From Desulfonema magnum (lineage in GTDB: Bacteria > Desulfobacterota > Desulfobacteria > Desulfobacterales > 4be13), in contig NZ_CP061800.1 in assembly GCF_017377395.1 (NCBI RefSeq), forward strand, positions 7,213,633 through 7,277,632: a stretch of DNA of 64,000 nt, written 5' to 3'. This document shows, in pieces, positions 8,447 to 18,100 of this stretch. The notes under the pieces are model-generated. The model had not been told where the DNA came from. It ran no database searches and saw only the letters and a program-made list of their open reading frames with translations. Within the stretch, counting starts at the first letter, position 1; every line of letters begins with the position of its first letter. The translations under genes and the position numbers were made by a program.

Positions 8447-8911
8447 ATTGCTCCTGAAGATGCCCGGCTTTATTTCCGGTTGGGAGTAATTTACGATAGA
8501 TGGAACAGAAAAGCGGATTGCATAGAAGCCATAAAAACAGCAGTACGTCTCGATCCGCAGAATGCCAATGCTTTGAATTATCTTGGTTATACCTATGCAG
8601 ATATGGATCAAAATCTTGATGAAGCGGAGCATCTTATTCAAGAAGCCTTAAAACTCAGGCCTGGTGACGGCCATATCATGGACAGTTTGGGATGGGTCTG
8701 TTTCAAGAAAGGACTTTATGATAAGTCCTTAGACATTCTGGAGAAAGCTGTCAGCATAGTTCCTAATGATCCGAGCATCTTGGAACATCTTGGGGATCTT
8801 CATCAGAAACTCAGCAATGATGAGAAAGCGTTGGAGTTTTATCAGCAGGCTGTGAAAAATGGTGCAAATAACGCTGTCACTAGAAAAATTGAGCAACTGA
8901 AAAAACACTGA
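8447..8911 (+). CDS. TPR repeat protein, probably 5'-truncated
   Basis: The frame encodes about 154 residues made of four tetratricopeptide repeats, for example GVIYDRWNRKADCIEAIKTA, then ANALNYLGYTYADMDQNLDE, HIMDSLGWVCFKKGLYDKSL and SILEHLGDLHQKLSNDEKAL. TPRs mediate protein contacts. The only canonical start option is TTG at 8480 inside the first repeat; AAAGGA at 8435-8440 stands 6 nt before an ATT at 8447, an unusual start. A larger TPR gene has probably lost its 5' part. The repeats resemble those of large Desulfobacterota lipoproteins, but no lipobox is left here. Confidence 0.6.
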   Translation: MAPEDARLYFRLGVIYDRWNRKADCIEAIKTAVRLDPQNANALNYLGYTYADMDQNLDEAEHLIQEALKLRPGDGHIMDSLGWVCFKKGLYDKSLDILEKAVSIVPNDPSILEHLGDLHQKLSNDEKALEFYQQAVKNGANNAVTRKIEQLKKH

Positions 8912-8997
8912 CCTTGTCACCCGCGGCAAAATTGGCATCCGACTCCGGAATCAGGGCATCCCAGGTTCCACGCCCCCTGCGGGAGACATCACCGTAA
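8908..8997 (+). repeat. PDZ-tail repeat, copy 5 (frameshifted)
   Basis: A 90-bp degenerate copy of the PDZ-gene end. CCGCGGCAAAATTGGCATCC through CTCCGGAATCAGGGCATCCC is recognisable, but small indels break the frame. It directly overlaps the end of the TPR gene and precedes the RHH-HNH pair. Confidence 0.75.
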
Positions 8998-9033
8998 CCA
9001 CTGAACACAAAGAAAAGCAGAGGTGAGAAAAAA

Positions 9034-9459
9034 ATGACTTCACATACAATCACACTGGAGTTGCCTGAAAGTATTTATATCCGTCTGCAACAGGCGGCCC
9101 GGGCAACAAAACAGTCGTTGAACGATATGATTCTCAGAGCCATACAGACGGGGAGTCCGCCTAGCTGGGATGATGTTCCGGCCGAGTTCCAGGCTGACCT
9201 GGCCGCATTGGATCGTCTGGATGACCGCTCCCTGTGGCGCATTGCCGGGAGCCGTCAGACCGGAGCGGATTTTGTATGTTATCAGGCTCTGCTTGACAGG
9301 AACAGAAACGGGACGATATCAGATGCGGAACGCAGGGAACTGACTGAACTGAGAATTGAGTCTGACCGTCTGATGATACGCAAGGCACATGCGGCCGCCC
9401 TGCTTCGATGGCGCGGCCATCAGATTCCGCCCGCAGACAAATTTCAGGTGACGGGGTGA
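9034..9459 (+). CDS. RHH-type N-terminal domain protein, partner of an HNH protein
   Basis: The product is 141 residues. The N-terminus (HTITLELPESIYIRLQQAAR, then ATKQSLNDMILRAIQ) is a ribbon-helix-helix antitoxin-like domain. The C-terminal half (ERRELTELRIESDRLMIRKA, then HAAALLRWRG) is a charged helical region. AGAGGTGAGAA precedes the start. The stop overlaps the GTG start of the HNH gene (GTGA at 9456-9459). This suggests a two-gene regulatory or toxin-antitoxin-like cassette; the function has not been established by what I can see. Confidence 0.7.
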   Translation: MTSHTITLELPESIYIRLQQAARATKQSLNDMILRAIQTGSPPSWDDVPAEFQADLAALDRLDDRSLWRIAGSRQTGADFVCYQALLDRNRNGTISDAERRELTELRIESDRLMIRKAHAAALLRWRGHQIPPADKFQVTG

Positions 9460-9878
9460 GTACCTATCTTCCGTCAGAATTAAGAGAGCGTCTGGTCGAA
9501 GCTGACAATCGGCATTGTGCATACTGCCATACGAAAGAGATAAACACAGGACAGCCCATGACAGTTGACCATGTAATTCCGGAGTCCCGGGGCGGTCTGT
9601 CCGAGTTTGGCAATCTCTGTTTCTGCTGTCGGCGATGCAATGAGTTCAAAGGCAGCAAAACAGAAGCCGAAGACCCCGTGACCGGCGAAGTCGTGCTGCT
9701 ATATCATCCGCGTCGGCAAAACTGGCATGAACACTTTGCATGGGATGAAACCGGTTCCCTGATTGTCGGTCTGACCGCTGTGGAACGAGCAACGGTTCCC
9801 GCGCCGAACATGAATGATCTGATCATTGTCGCGGCCCGCCGTCGTTGGGTGAGTGTGGGATGGCATCCGCCTGAGTAG
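9456..9878 (+). CDS. HNH endonuclease-like protein
   Basis: The product is about 140 residues from a GTG start that overlaps the upstream stop. It carries a full HNH motif: CAYC, then TVDHVIPESRGG, then NLCFCCRRCNEFKGSK, with paired Cys-x2-Cys knuckles around the DH and N residues. HNH proteins are metal-dependent DNA nucleases. The C-terminal part (YHPRRQNWHEHFAWDE...) is typical of HNH proteins found in cyanobacteria and large-genome bacteria. The frame is open upstream to 9408, but the GTG with AGGTGA before it fits better. Confidence 0.85.
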   Translation: MSTYLPSELRERLVEADNRHCAYCHTKEINTGQPMTVDHVIPESRGGLSEFGNLCFCCRRCNEFKGSKTEAEDPVTGEVVLLYHPRRQNWHEHFAWDETGSLIVGLTAVERATVPAPNMNDLIIVAARRRWVSVGWHPPE

Positions 9879-9959
9879 CTACAGTCGTTTCGGATCGGCC
9901 ATCCGTAGGACAGGTGAAATCTGTCATGCAAGCTATGAGAGGAACTTGTCGAAAGCTTT

Positions 9960-10163
9960 TTGGAGGAGCTTGCGGAAAAATTTCCGGATGTCCGGTTCGC
10001 TGACATAACAGAAAGCCCTGAAAATCCGGATGATCTGTGGATCAATGTCACCGAACCCGAAAATGAGGACAGGGAAATCGAACTGACAGAATTTTTCGGT
10101 GACAGGACAACCGATATCCTGATGGATTACAGATATCATATCTTTGTCATGCCGATAAGGTGA
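9960..10163 (+). CDS. Small acidic protein of unknown function, start unclear
   Basis: The frame gives 67 residues from a TTG and is open back to 9939 without a standard start. It encodes EKFPDVRFADITESPENPDD, then LWINVTEPENEDREIELTEF and TDILMDYRYHIFVM. The sequence looks like a real, conserved small protein rather than noise, but the N-terminus may be lost; an ATG at 9935 is in another frame. Confidence 0.45.
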   Translation: MEELAEKFPDVRFADITESPENPDDLWINVTEPENEDREIELTEFFGDRTTDILMDYRYHIFVMPIR

Positions 10164-10175
10164 AAAAGCTGAAAT

Positions 10176-10300
10176 GACCCGGAATCAGTTCCGGGTCTGA
10201 AAGCGCAGGCATCTGACTGAGCGTTCGACTGAGCTCACGCCGAAGTCTCACGTCGAATTCAGGCTGAAGCCAGCTACATGACAGTGCGCTTTGGCGTACT
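10176..10300. repeat. Repeat related to 7033-7105, long form
   Basis: It contains CCGGAATCAGTTCCGGGTCTG, GAAAGCGCAGG and TGAAGCCAGCTACATGACAG, the same blocks in the same order as at 7033-7105. In addition it has a short palindromic piece, GAGCTCACGCCGAAGTCTCA, that recurs at about 19457-19476. It is non-coding. Confidence 0.6.
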
Positions 10301-10432
10301 TCCGCTGTCAGCCGGAGGATATTGCTCCCAAAGTCGTTACGGAAACTGTCGTTCACCTCGACAACATCCTTATTTCACTACATTAAAGACCAAGTTTGCA
10401 GAAACCAAATAAAAAGAATAGGAGTATGAAAA

Positions 10433-10492
10433 ATGCAAATAACAATCAACTTGCCCGACGATATCGGCAGACAGATTCAGCAGTTGCCGGAT
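10433..10492 (+). pseudogene. Second 5' fragment of the antitoxin-like gene
   Basis: ATG after AGGAG starts a frame reading MQITINLPDDIGRQIQQLPD, nearly the same as at 8166, after which similarity is lost and the next gene's ribosome site and start take over. The two fragments indicate recombination within the start of a shared antitoxin gene. Confidence 0.55.
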
Positions 10493-10523
10493 GCGGGCGG
10501 CCATATACAAAAGGAGATTTACA

Positions 10524-10877
10524 ATGACAATAACAGAGATCATTTCCGAAGTTGTCACTGAGCATTTTGACATTGAATCGGGTCTGAAAAAAATCGCCGT
10601 GTTTTCAGAGGAGAACGGGCAGGAAATCCGTCTTATCGAAGTGAATGAGGACGCTCTGGCCACAGGACAGGTCGAACCTTTTGTGTTCGCACCCGGGAAA
10701 GAACTGGCGGTTCCCATATATATTGCCGATGTGACACCTGACGAATGGGAAGCCATCTGTGAGGGGAAAATACATCTGCCGGAGGGCTGGCCCCGTGAAC
10801 CGTTCCGAATCATCGGGAGGGGCGGAAAGCATGAGCGGCTCACTTGCACAGGCGTATGTCAGACAGGCAAAGGCTGA
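10524..10877 (+). CDS. Hypothetical protein upstream of a HEPN-like gene
   Basis: The product is 117 residues with a strong AAGGAG site at 10511-10516. The sequence (VTEHFDIESGLKKIAVFSEE, then LIEVNEDALATGQVEPFVFA, then EWEAICEGKIHLPEGWP) looks like a small alpha/beta protein; I do not recognise it. It overlaps the HEPN-like gene by 47 bp, so the two are probably a pair, such as a toxin-antitoxin unit or a sensor module. Confidence 0.6.
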   Translation: MTITEIISEVVTEHFDIESGLKKIAVFSEENGQEIRLIEVNEDALATGQVEPFVFAPGKELAVPIYIADVTPDEWEAICEGKIHLPEGWPREPFRIIGRGGKHERLTCTGVCQTGKG

Positions 10878-11367
10878 TTTTATATGTTACAAGCTGCTGA
10901 AGGCCGGCGGTCAGCCGGCTTCCCAGTGGCTTCATTTTTTACAGATGACATTGGAAAAAACAGGAAAAGCCTATCTTGCAGCTTATGGAAGTGATTTGGA
11001 ACACCTTCGCAGAAGTCATCTGGCATTTGGTCGTTTTATCCGGCTTCTTCCCCGGAACAGAGCCATCCGGAAAGAGCGGAAGATATCTCCCCGCCAGTTG
11101 AAATACCACATTGACCGGATACTGCCTCTGGCAGATAAAGTGGAACGTCTGGCCCCGGCGCTCTCCGAGGGGCCGAATGCTGAGTATCCGTGGAAAAATC
11201 CGGCAGGTCAGTTAATGACACCCTGTATTTATGATTTCAGAGACATATTGGCAGACTTGGAAAGTGTCAGAGGCAGAAATCTTCTGAAAATTGTGGAAAG
11301 AGCGATTCTGAGTATAACGGATTTAGGGGAGGGCCGACCAAGCCCTGTAAGGGCGGCATATTTGTAG
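10831..11367 (+). CDS. HEPN-like helical protein, C-terminus supplied by a mobile repeat
   Basis: The product is about 178 residues from an ATG after GGGAGGGG. The start, YVRQAKADFICYKLL, and then LHFLQMTLEKTGKAYLAAYG match the two-helix HEPN pattern (RQAxxD..., HxxQxxxEKxxKAxL). HEPN proteins are often RNases or nucleotidyltransferase partners. The canonical R-x4-6-H catalytic motif is not clear. The last ~17 codons (from DLGEGRPS) lie inside the repeat element that starts at 11308, so the native C-terminus has been replaced. Confidence 0.6.
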   Translation: MSGSLAQAYVRQAKADFICYKLLKAGGQPASQWLHFLQMTLEKTGKAYLAAYGSDLEHLRRSHLAFGRFIRLLPRNRAIRKERKISPRQLKYHIDRILPLADKVERLAPALSEGPNAEYPWKNPAGQLMTPCIYDFRDILADLESVRGRNLLKIVERAILSITDLGEGRPSPVRAAYL

Positions 11368-11552
11368 TAGTAGCAGATTTGCATGTCCCGACCAAGCCCC
11401 GGAGGGGCGGCATATTTGTAGTGGTAAATCATGTTGCGAATATGCCGCCCCCACGGGGCTTTACCGGCCTGGCATGATGAATGCTACAAATATGTCACCC
11501 CTACGGGGCTTTACGAGGCTTTACCAGCGTCCCCCAAATCCGTTATAATCAG
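11308..11552. repeat. MITE-like element, family B, full length
   Basis: The element is bounded by inverted ends: CTGAGTATAACGGATTTAGG at 11308 and CAAATCCGTTATAATCAG ending at 11552. Inside are two direct copies of a GACCAAGCCC...GGGGCGGCATATTTGTAG unit and two inverted ones (TATGCCGCCCCCACGGGGCT and TATGTCACCCCTACGGGGCT). It has no gene. A similar element with the same internal unit and right end is at 53220-53341. Confidence 0.8.
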
Positions 11553-12110
11553 AAAAGACCTTTTCCGCCCCGAGAATCCGGGCGCATCCGCCGGCATATT
11601 CCAGGCTCCCGCGACCGAAAAATATCTCCGGGAGCGAAAATTTTCGGACATTCATTGGCATAATGGTTTCCCTTCTGATGATGATTTTCACAACAATCTT
11701 CGGAAGTTTTGTTCAAACTTTCCGGAGGCATGTCATATTTTTTGGGGATGTCAGGCAATATTCGGCAGATCGAGAATCCAAAAAGTTCATATTTCGCGAG
11801 ATGTGCGACTTAAATGCCACGAACACACAAAGGCACGAAGTCCCGCGAAGGTTCTTTGTCAGCAGATGGAAAATTCAGAAACATTCTCGTCCTTGTTCCC
11901 ACGCTTCTCGTCATGTGCGGCGGGCGATTCGAGACGCAAAGCGTGGGAACGATACCGCCGAAAACGCTTCCCAATTGCTCTCGGGGGATTGGGAAATCTG
12001 CTGAAAACGCGAGCGTTATGAAATATTTCCCATTTCCTGATAAAATGTCTGGGATTTATCAATCCCAGTCAAGCGTTTTGGGGGATTTGGAACTGATTCG
12101 GACAAGTTTC
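11553..12110. other. Intergenic region with a GTTCCCACGC...GCGTGGGAAC repeat
   Basis: No convincing gene is seen. At 11895-11950 there is a GTTCCCACGC / GCGTGGGAAC inverted pair, related to the better element at 29387-29516. The rest looks like decayed sequence between the accessory island and the protease gene. Confidence 0.5.
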
Positions 12111-15100
12111 TTATTTCTCCGGGATAAAACCATCCTCTCCTCTGTCATCTGCATGATAACCAGAAACATTGTAAAACTGAATCATCCGCAAAAGTTCATT
12201 CATATCAATGCGCCAATCCTGGGGGCTGTAGTCTGAATCATGGGGCGCACAATTATAAAGTTCCGCATCCGGCACTTGGGAGTCGGAACACAAAGCATAC
12301 CCGTCTGCTATTCCGGGGACACCGCAGCAATAGGAACCGTTTGTGTATAATTGGATGACGCGGAGCAACTCTGAAAATCCGATCTTATAATCTGCCGGGT
12401 CATAGTCCGCACTGTGATATCTTTCAGAATCGGTCCCTGAGTCAGGCTCCGGATCCGCTGCCTCTTCCACAGTGACGGTGATGAAAGCTTTGCCGGTTTT
12501 GGAGCCGTCGCTGACACGGTACATAAATCGGTCTGTGCCGATGAAATCCGAATTGGGTGTGTAAGTGACTGTGACACCGTCCGTGACAGCAACGCCGTTT
12601 TCCGGTTCAGCCACATCTGCCACTGTCAGGGGATTTCCCTCGGGGTCTTTGTCATTTGCCAACACCTCGATAATCACAGACGTATTCCCGATAGTTAAAG
12701 CTTCATCATCCTGTGTCACTGGCAACATATCAGGATTTACTGTTACCTCTACAAAGGCGTCAGACAGGCTTTTCCCGTCACTGACAGTATAAAAGAACCA
12801 GTCCCTCCCGATAAAGTCCTCAGATGGTGTGTAAATGACCTTTTTCTTTCCTTTCATTTTTATATCACCGTAAGCAAATTCGGAAAAAATTTCTTCAATG
12901 ATCAGATCATCACCGTTGGCATCCCTGTCATTGGCAAGCAACTTGATGATAACAGAGGTATTTTCGGTGGTAACAGCAACGTCATTCAGAGCCACCGGAG
13001 GATACGCTTTGCCATCATATTCATAAGCCCCGATATCATACATTGAAACACGGGGTTCCCCGCGCTGATCAGTCGTCAGAATTTTATCTTCGGGGACCTC
13101 ACTGTCTGCCGCATCAGAAGCAGGACCATTGGCCTGAATTGCATGGGTCAGGGTCGGGCCGCCGTTATCCATCAGCGGAACCAGAAGGGGATCCGTGTCA
13201 GACAGATCACTATCCTGCCACCCGCTGGTGCCCGCACTGTCACCGATGAGATTCACGCCATGACTTATGACACTTCCCCTCACATCAGGCCCTTCCAGAA
13301 TGGCTGTGTTACAGGCAATCAGTGTGTTCTCAACGGTCAGAGATTCAGTTGAATCTTCTTCTCTCGCCCCTTGGCCCTTGGCCCTCGCCGCTTCCACATT
13401 GAAAATTCCCCCGCCCTTTCTGGCCTCATTCTCAGCTATGGTGCTGAAGATGATCCGGGCCTTCCCTTCGTTACAAAGCCCTCCGCCCAGGTTTGCGGAA
13501 TTGCCGCTGACGGTGCTGTTCATCAGGGTCAGAACACCCGCGTTGTAAATTGCTCCTCCCTTGACGGCCGAGTTGCCGGTCAGCGTGGTGCCGATTACCG
13601 TGAGTGTTCCTTTATTCAGGATAGCGCCGCCTTCCAGACCCGAGGGGAGAGGATATCCTCCGATTTGTTCATCTATCCAGACTCCGAACCGGGAAACACG
13701 GGTATAAATTCCATAATATCCGGCAAGCGCGCACCTTTCCCTCTGGCTGACAATACCGGCCTGTATTGGAGAATTGAGAATTGAGAACTGAGAACTGAGA
13801 ACTGCAGATTCAGGTGACACCATGAGGGGGCTGCCCATGTCGCCTGTGCATGAATCTTCTGCCACGCCTTCATAGCCTGCCACAAGCATGTTTTCTGTAA
13901 TCGGATTGTATTCCGGCAAGTTTTCATAATGCCGGGAACCTTCCTCATTGGAAAGAATCGGCACGGAAACCTGAAAGAGTGCTTCAGGATAATTTTCTGA
14001 ACTGCCGTTGGCATTTCCCCAGCCAATGACTGCTCCGATTGTTCCCGGTTCAGCCATTTTCGAGGGGTCCCCCTGAGCAATCACTTCTGCATAAGTTTGG
14101 GATGAGGGTTCAGACAGATGCAGCAGTCCGATATCCGAATCCATTGTGTCAGCATCGTAGTTCGGATGAATGATCACCTCATCCACTTTCATCCGCTCGC
14201 CCTCGTGTTCACGGAGATTCTGCGCGCCTAACACCACATCAATACCTCTGGCCTCCAGCCCCTCGCCCCTCGCCCCCGCACACTGAGCACTTGTCAGCAC
14301 CCATTCCGGGTGAATCAGCGTGCCGCCGCAGAATTGGCCGTCAGAAGCGTCAAGCTCCCGATATACCAGGGCCGCCATCCAGGGCCAGGCTTCCGGTTCC
14401 GGTTCGATGTATCTGTCAGATCTCGGGGAGATGTTTTTCCTATTTTCGGCATCTCTGTCAGAAATATACTCATGGCCTGATCCTCCGTTTACAGAATAAA
14501 GAGATCCAAATTCCCAGCTCCCTGTTTCAATAATAAAAGGATATTCCCACCAGTCTGAACTATCATAAACATAAAAAAAATTATCTGAAGTCAGGGTTCC
14601 GCTGTTGCAAATGGTGAGATTTTCAATTTTCACCTCAGCCCCTTCATGCACATAAAACACCCGTTCTGACCCGCTGGTCTCAAGAATTGTTCCGGCCTCA
14701 GGGTCTCCGATGATGTTCAGATGACAGGCAATATCCAGATGGCCTTCCTCACCCAGTTCCAGAACACCCGGGGGAAGGGTGATGGTATCCCGAAAACCGC
14801 CTTCAGGAGAGCCGTCCACTGACAGATTCGTGTGAGCAGCCAGAACGGCTTCACGAAGCGACAGTTCTTCATCTTCATCTGTCACATCTTCCAACGTTGT
14901 CACAACAAAGGATTCGCCTTTCTTTTCCACGGTCACGAACACAGATGTCTGGGCAGTGCCGTCGTTGTCATCTGTTATTGTATAAATAAATTGGTCCTCG
15001 CCGATAAATTCCGGTTCCGGAGTATAAATGACAGTTTCATTATCATAAATTTCCGCAGTACCGTACAAAGGCGCTGCCACCCTTATCAGTCTCAGGGGGT

Positions 15101-18100
15101 CGTTGTCCGGGTCATTGTCATTCTCCAGAACATTGATGAAAACAGGTTCATCCCAACTGGTCACGGCAGTGTCTTCATTTGCAACCGGCTCCGGAGATTC
15201 AAACCTGATCTCAAGCCCCCAGGAAACCAGGATTCCCTCATCATAAGCCCTGTCATCATAAACTTTCAGCTTCCACCGGCCATTCACAGGTTCTCCTCGG
15301 AACACATCTAAAGAATCTGTTGGCCGGAAAGTTCCCGTAAAGGGCGCGTCCGCGTTGTGTATGCTGATCTCGGCATTATCATCCAGTTTTGTGTTTCTGA
15401 AATTTGCCCTTGTGCCGGTCAGATTTTCAAACAAGGTGATTTTTGTGCCGGAAGGTGAAATCAGACAGGCGCTGATATCTTCAACATAAGGATGCCGAAT
15501 GTTGAGCCTGACATTCACATCTGTGAGTATCACCTTTTTACTGATCTCAAGTTTTGACCCCACGCCTTTGGCGTTTTCGTCAGGAATGGGCAGGCTGACT
15601 TCGCCGCTGTTTATGATAATCACAGGCTGTTCCGTAATTTCCACCGAAGCTTTGGCAAGGGCCTGAGGCCCTCCGTTTACAGAATGTTCCACTGTATTAA
15701 CCAGTGTCACGGGGGGAGAAATGTTGTCACCGGACAGAAGCAGGTCTTCATCCACTGTCACTTCATAACTGATTTCGATAGTCCTGCCCCGCTTATCCGT
15801 CTCCACCGTCCAGGTTATCTGATTCCCGCTGACAGCGTCCGGTTCGCGAGTCGCTGACCAGGGAACATAAGTCATTCCGGCAGGAATCGTATTGACAAGG
15901 GTATAAACAAGGGGCGTCCCCTGGATGGTATCTGGCTGAATTTTCAAAGTAAAGTATATCCTATCTCCGGGATGAACAGGAGATTGCAGTTCGCCATTCA
16001 GATCAGAAGACGACACCAAAATAACGTCTGAGCTAATCGTCACATCGTTTGCAAGGCGCGAGAAAGTAAACGGCATTGACACAATATTAGCGGAATTCTG
16101 ATGATCCGTGCCGATTTCGATCCAGCCCTCCTGGGTGCTGCCAGGCTCCAGGTCCGGCGCATCCCATGAGATGCCAACATCAAAGGGCTCATTAAAAAAC
16201 ACCTGATCAGGCACGGAAATATCCGGTTTCCAGGTTCCGGTTTCCAGTTTTGAATCAACAACTGTGATAGCTAAGGTAAACTCATCTTCAGGATTGCCAG
16301 ACCCTTTCCAGTTCTGGACCAGCACCCAGTAAGTTCCCGGTTCCAAGGGTTCACCTGAGTTGGGAAAGACACAATCCTCCTTCCACGAATTTCCCGAACT
16401 CTTGGAACGTTGTTCTGCTGCATTCGGAAGCCCGTCACCATTATCATCAATACCAACATATAAATCCAAATCAGACGCGGTGGAAGAAATGATTTCCACA
16501 ATAAAGCGTCTGGCACTGTCAGGAACCTCAATTTTCTTGATAAAAACACCGTCATTCAGGTCGTCATAAACCTCGTCATGGGCCGAATCTTCAGGAAGAG
16601 AGGCTGTTATCTGTTCAGGCTCACCAAACCAGACATTGCCTGTCAGACTGTCTGTTGAAATGGCTTTCAAACCTTCCAAAGTATAAACGCCCTGATTCCG
16701 GCGGGTCTTAATTTCAAGGGACTCCACAGGAGAAATTCCCCCGAGCGGTCGAAACGCCACTGGAAAATGGGCGGGTGAAATTTGAAACTTGAAACTTGAA
16801 ACTTGAAACTCGGATTCCTGGTCCGTATCTTCGAGTTTCGAGTTTCGAGTTTCGAGTTTCAAGTTTCGAGTTTCAAGTTCAGGAATAAATCTGATTTCGG
16901 AAAATACCCATTCGCCATAAGGACATCCGGAAGTTGTTTTGCATTCTGCTTTGATGTCAATTGTCTGTGTTCCTCCCGGCCGGAGGGTAAACTGTGTGGG
17001 GCTTACGGTGAGGTTTGCGGCGCCCGGACCTTCTGCTGACACGGTCCAATCTACCGAAACATCCATTGCGCTCTGCAAGGTGCGGGACCAGCTGCATTCC
17101 CCCAGACAGTCGGCATATGTCAGACCGGGCAGGTTCAGGGTGGACGCATCCTCCCCGTCATTTTCATCAATTGCTCTGAAGTTGTCCCCGGTTTCATCAA
17201 GGACAAAACCTGCACGGGCTGCTCTGCTGACATCAACGCACCCCGCGCCAAGATCAAAAGGGGTTGCCGGCTCATCGCCATCTTCTCCCCGTGCCTTATA
17301 ATTTTCGCTGACAGCGGTGGTCTTGAGGGCTGACTGAATCTGTGCGGGGGTCCACTCCGGATGAAGGGATTTAAGCAAGGCTCCGAGCCCTGCCACATGA
17401 GGGCTGGACATGGAGGTTCCCTGCATGACTTGAAAAAGCTCGCCCTGGTGACCAAATCGGCCCAGGACACCGTTAATTTTAATCATATATTCTGGTGAGA
17501 CACCGGCCAGAATATGGACGCCGGGTGCGGTGATATCGGGTTTGATGACATTAATCGGTTCATTGGAAAGCTCGTTGATATTGGGTCCCCGTGCACTGAA
17601 ACCCGCGACAGTATTTGCCGGAATTCGGGGATCAGGAACATAAACAGATTCCCCTCTGGTAAAGCTGATGGTTATCGGATTCGGGGTGCGGGCCCGGGAA
17701 CCAGGGTCTGGGGGATTTTCGTTGTCCGCGGCCTCTGATGAAGCACTGTGAATCAGAAGTTCCCTGATTTCCGAGCCTGCTTCTTTTGAAATGAGTACAG
17801 CAGGAACCGGCCAGGAATAGGAATTAAAGTCATAATTGTTTTCATCGTTATAAATGATAATGGCCCCTGCCCCGCCATCCTGAACAAAATTTCCTTTGGT
17901 TGCGGTGTCAATATTTCCCTTCGGACAGAGAACCGCGTCTGTGGATCGGAACGTGCCTGTGGGAAAAGGATGAAGACAGGCTCCGGAGGTGTCTTCTTCG
18001 ACATCGGCAATGCCTTCGGCATGTACCAGGTTGAAATTGCTGATTCCCCGGGTCGTGGTTGCTCCGTAATAATTCCGAATTTCAATGCCCTGGTCTGACC

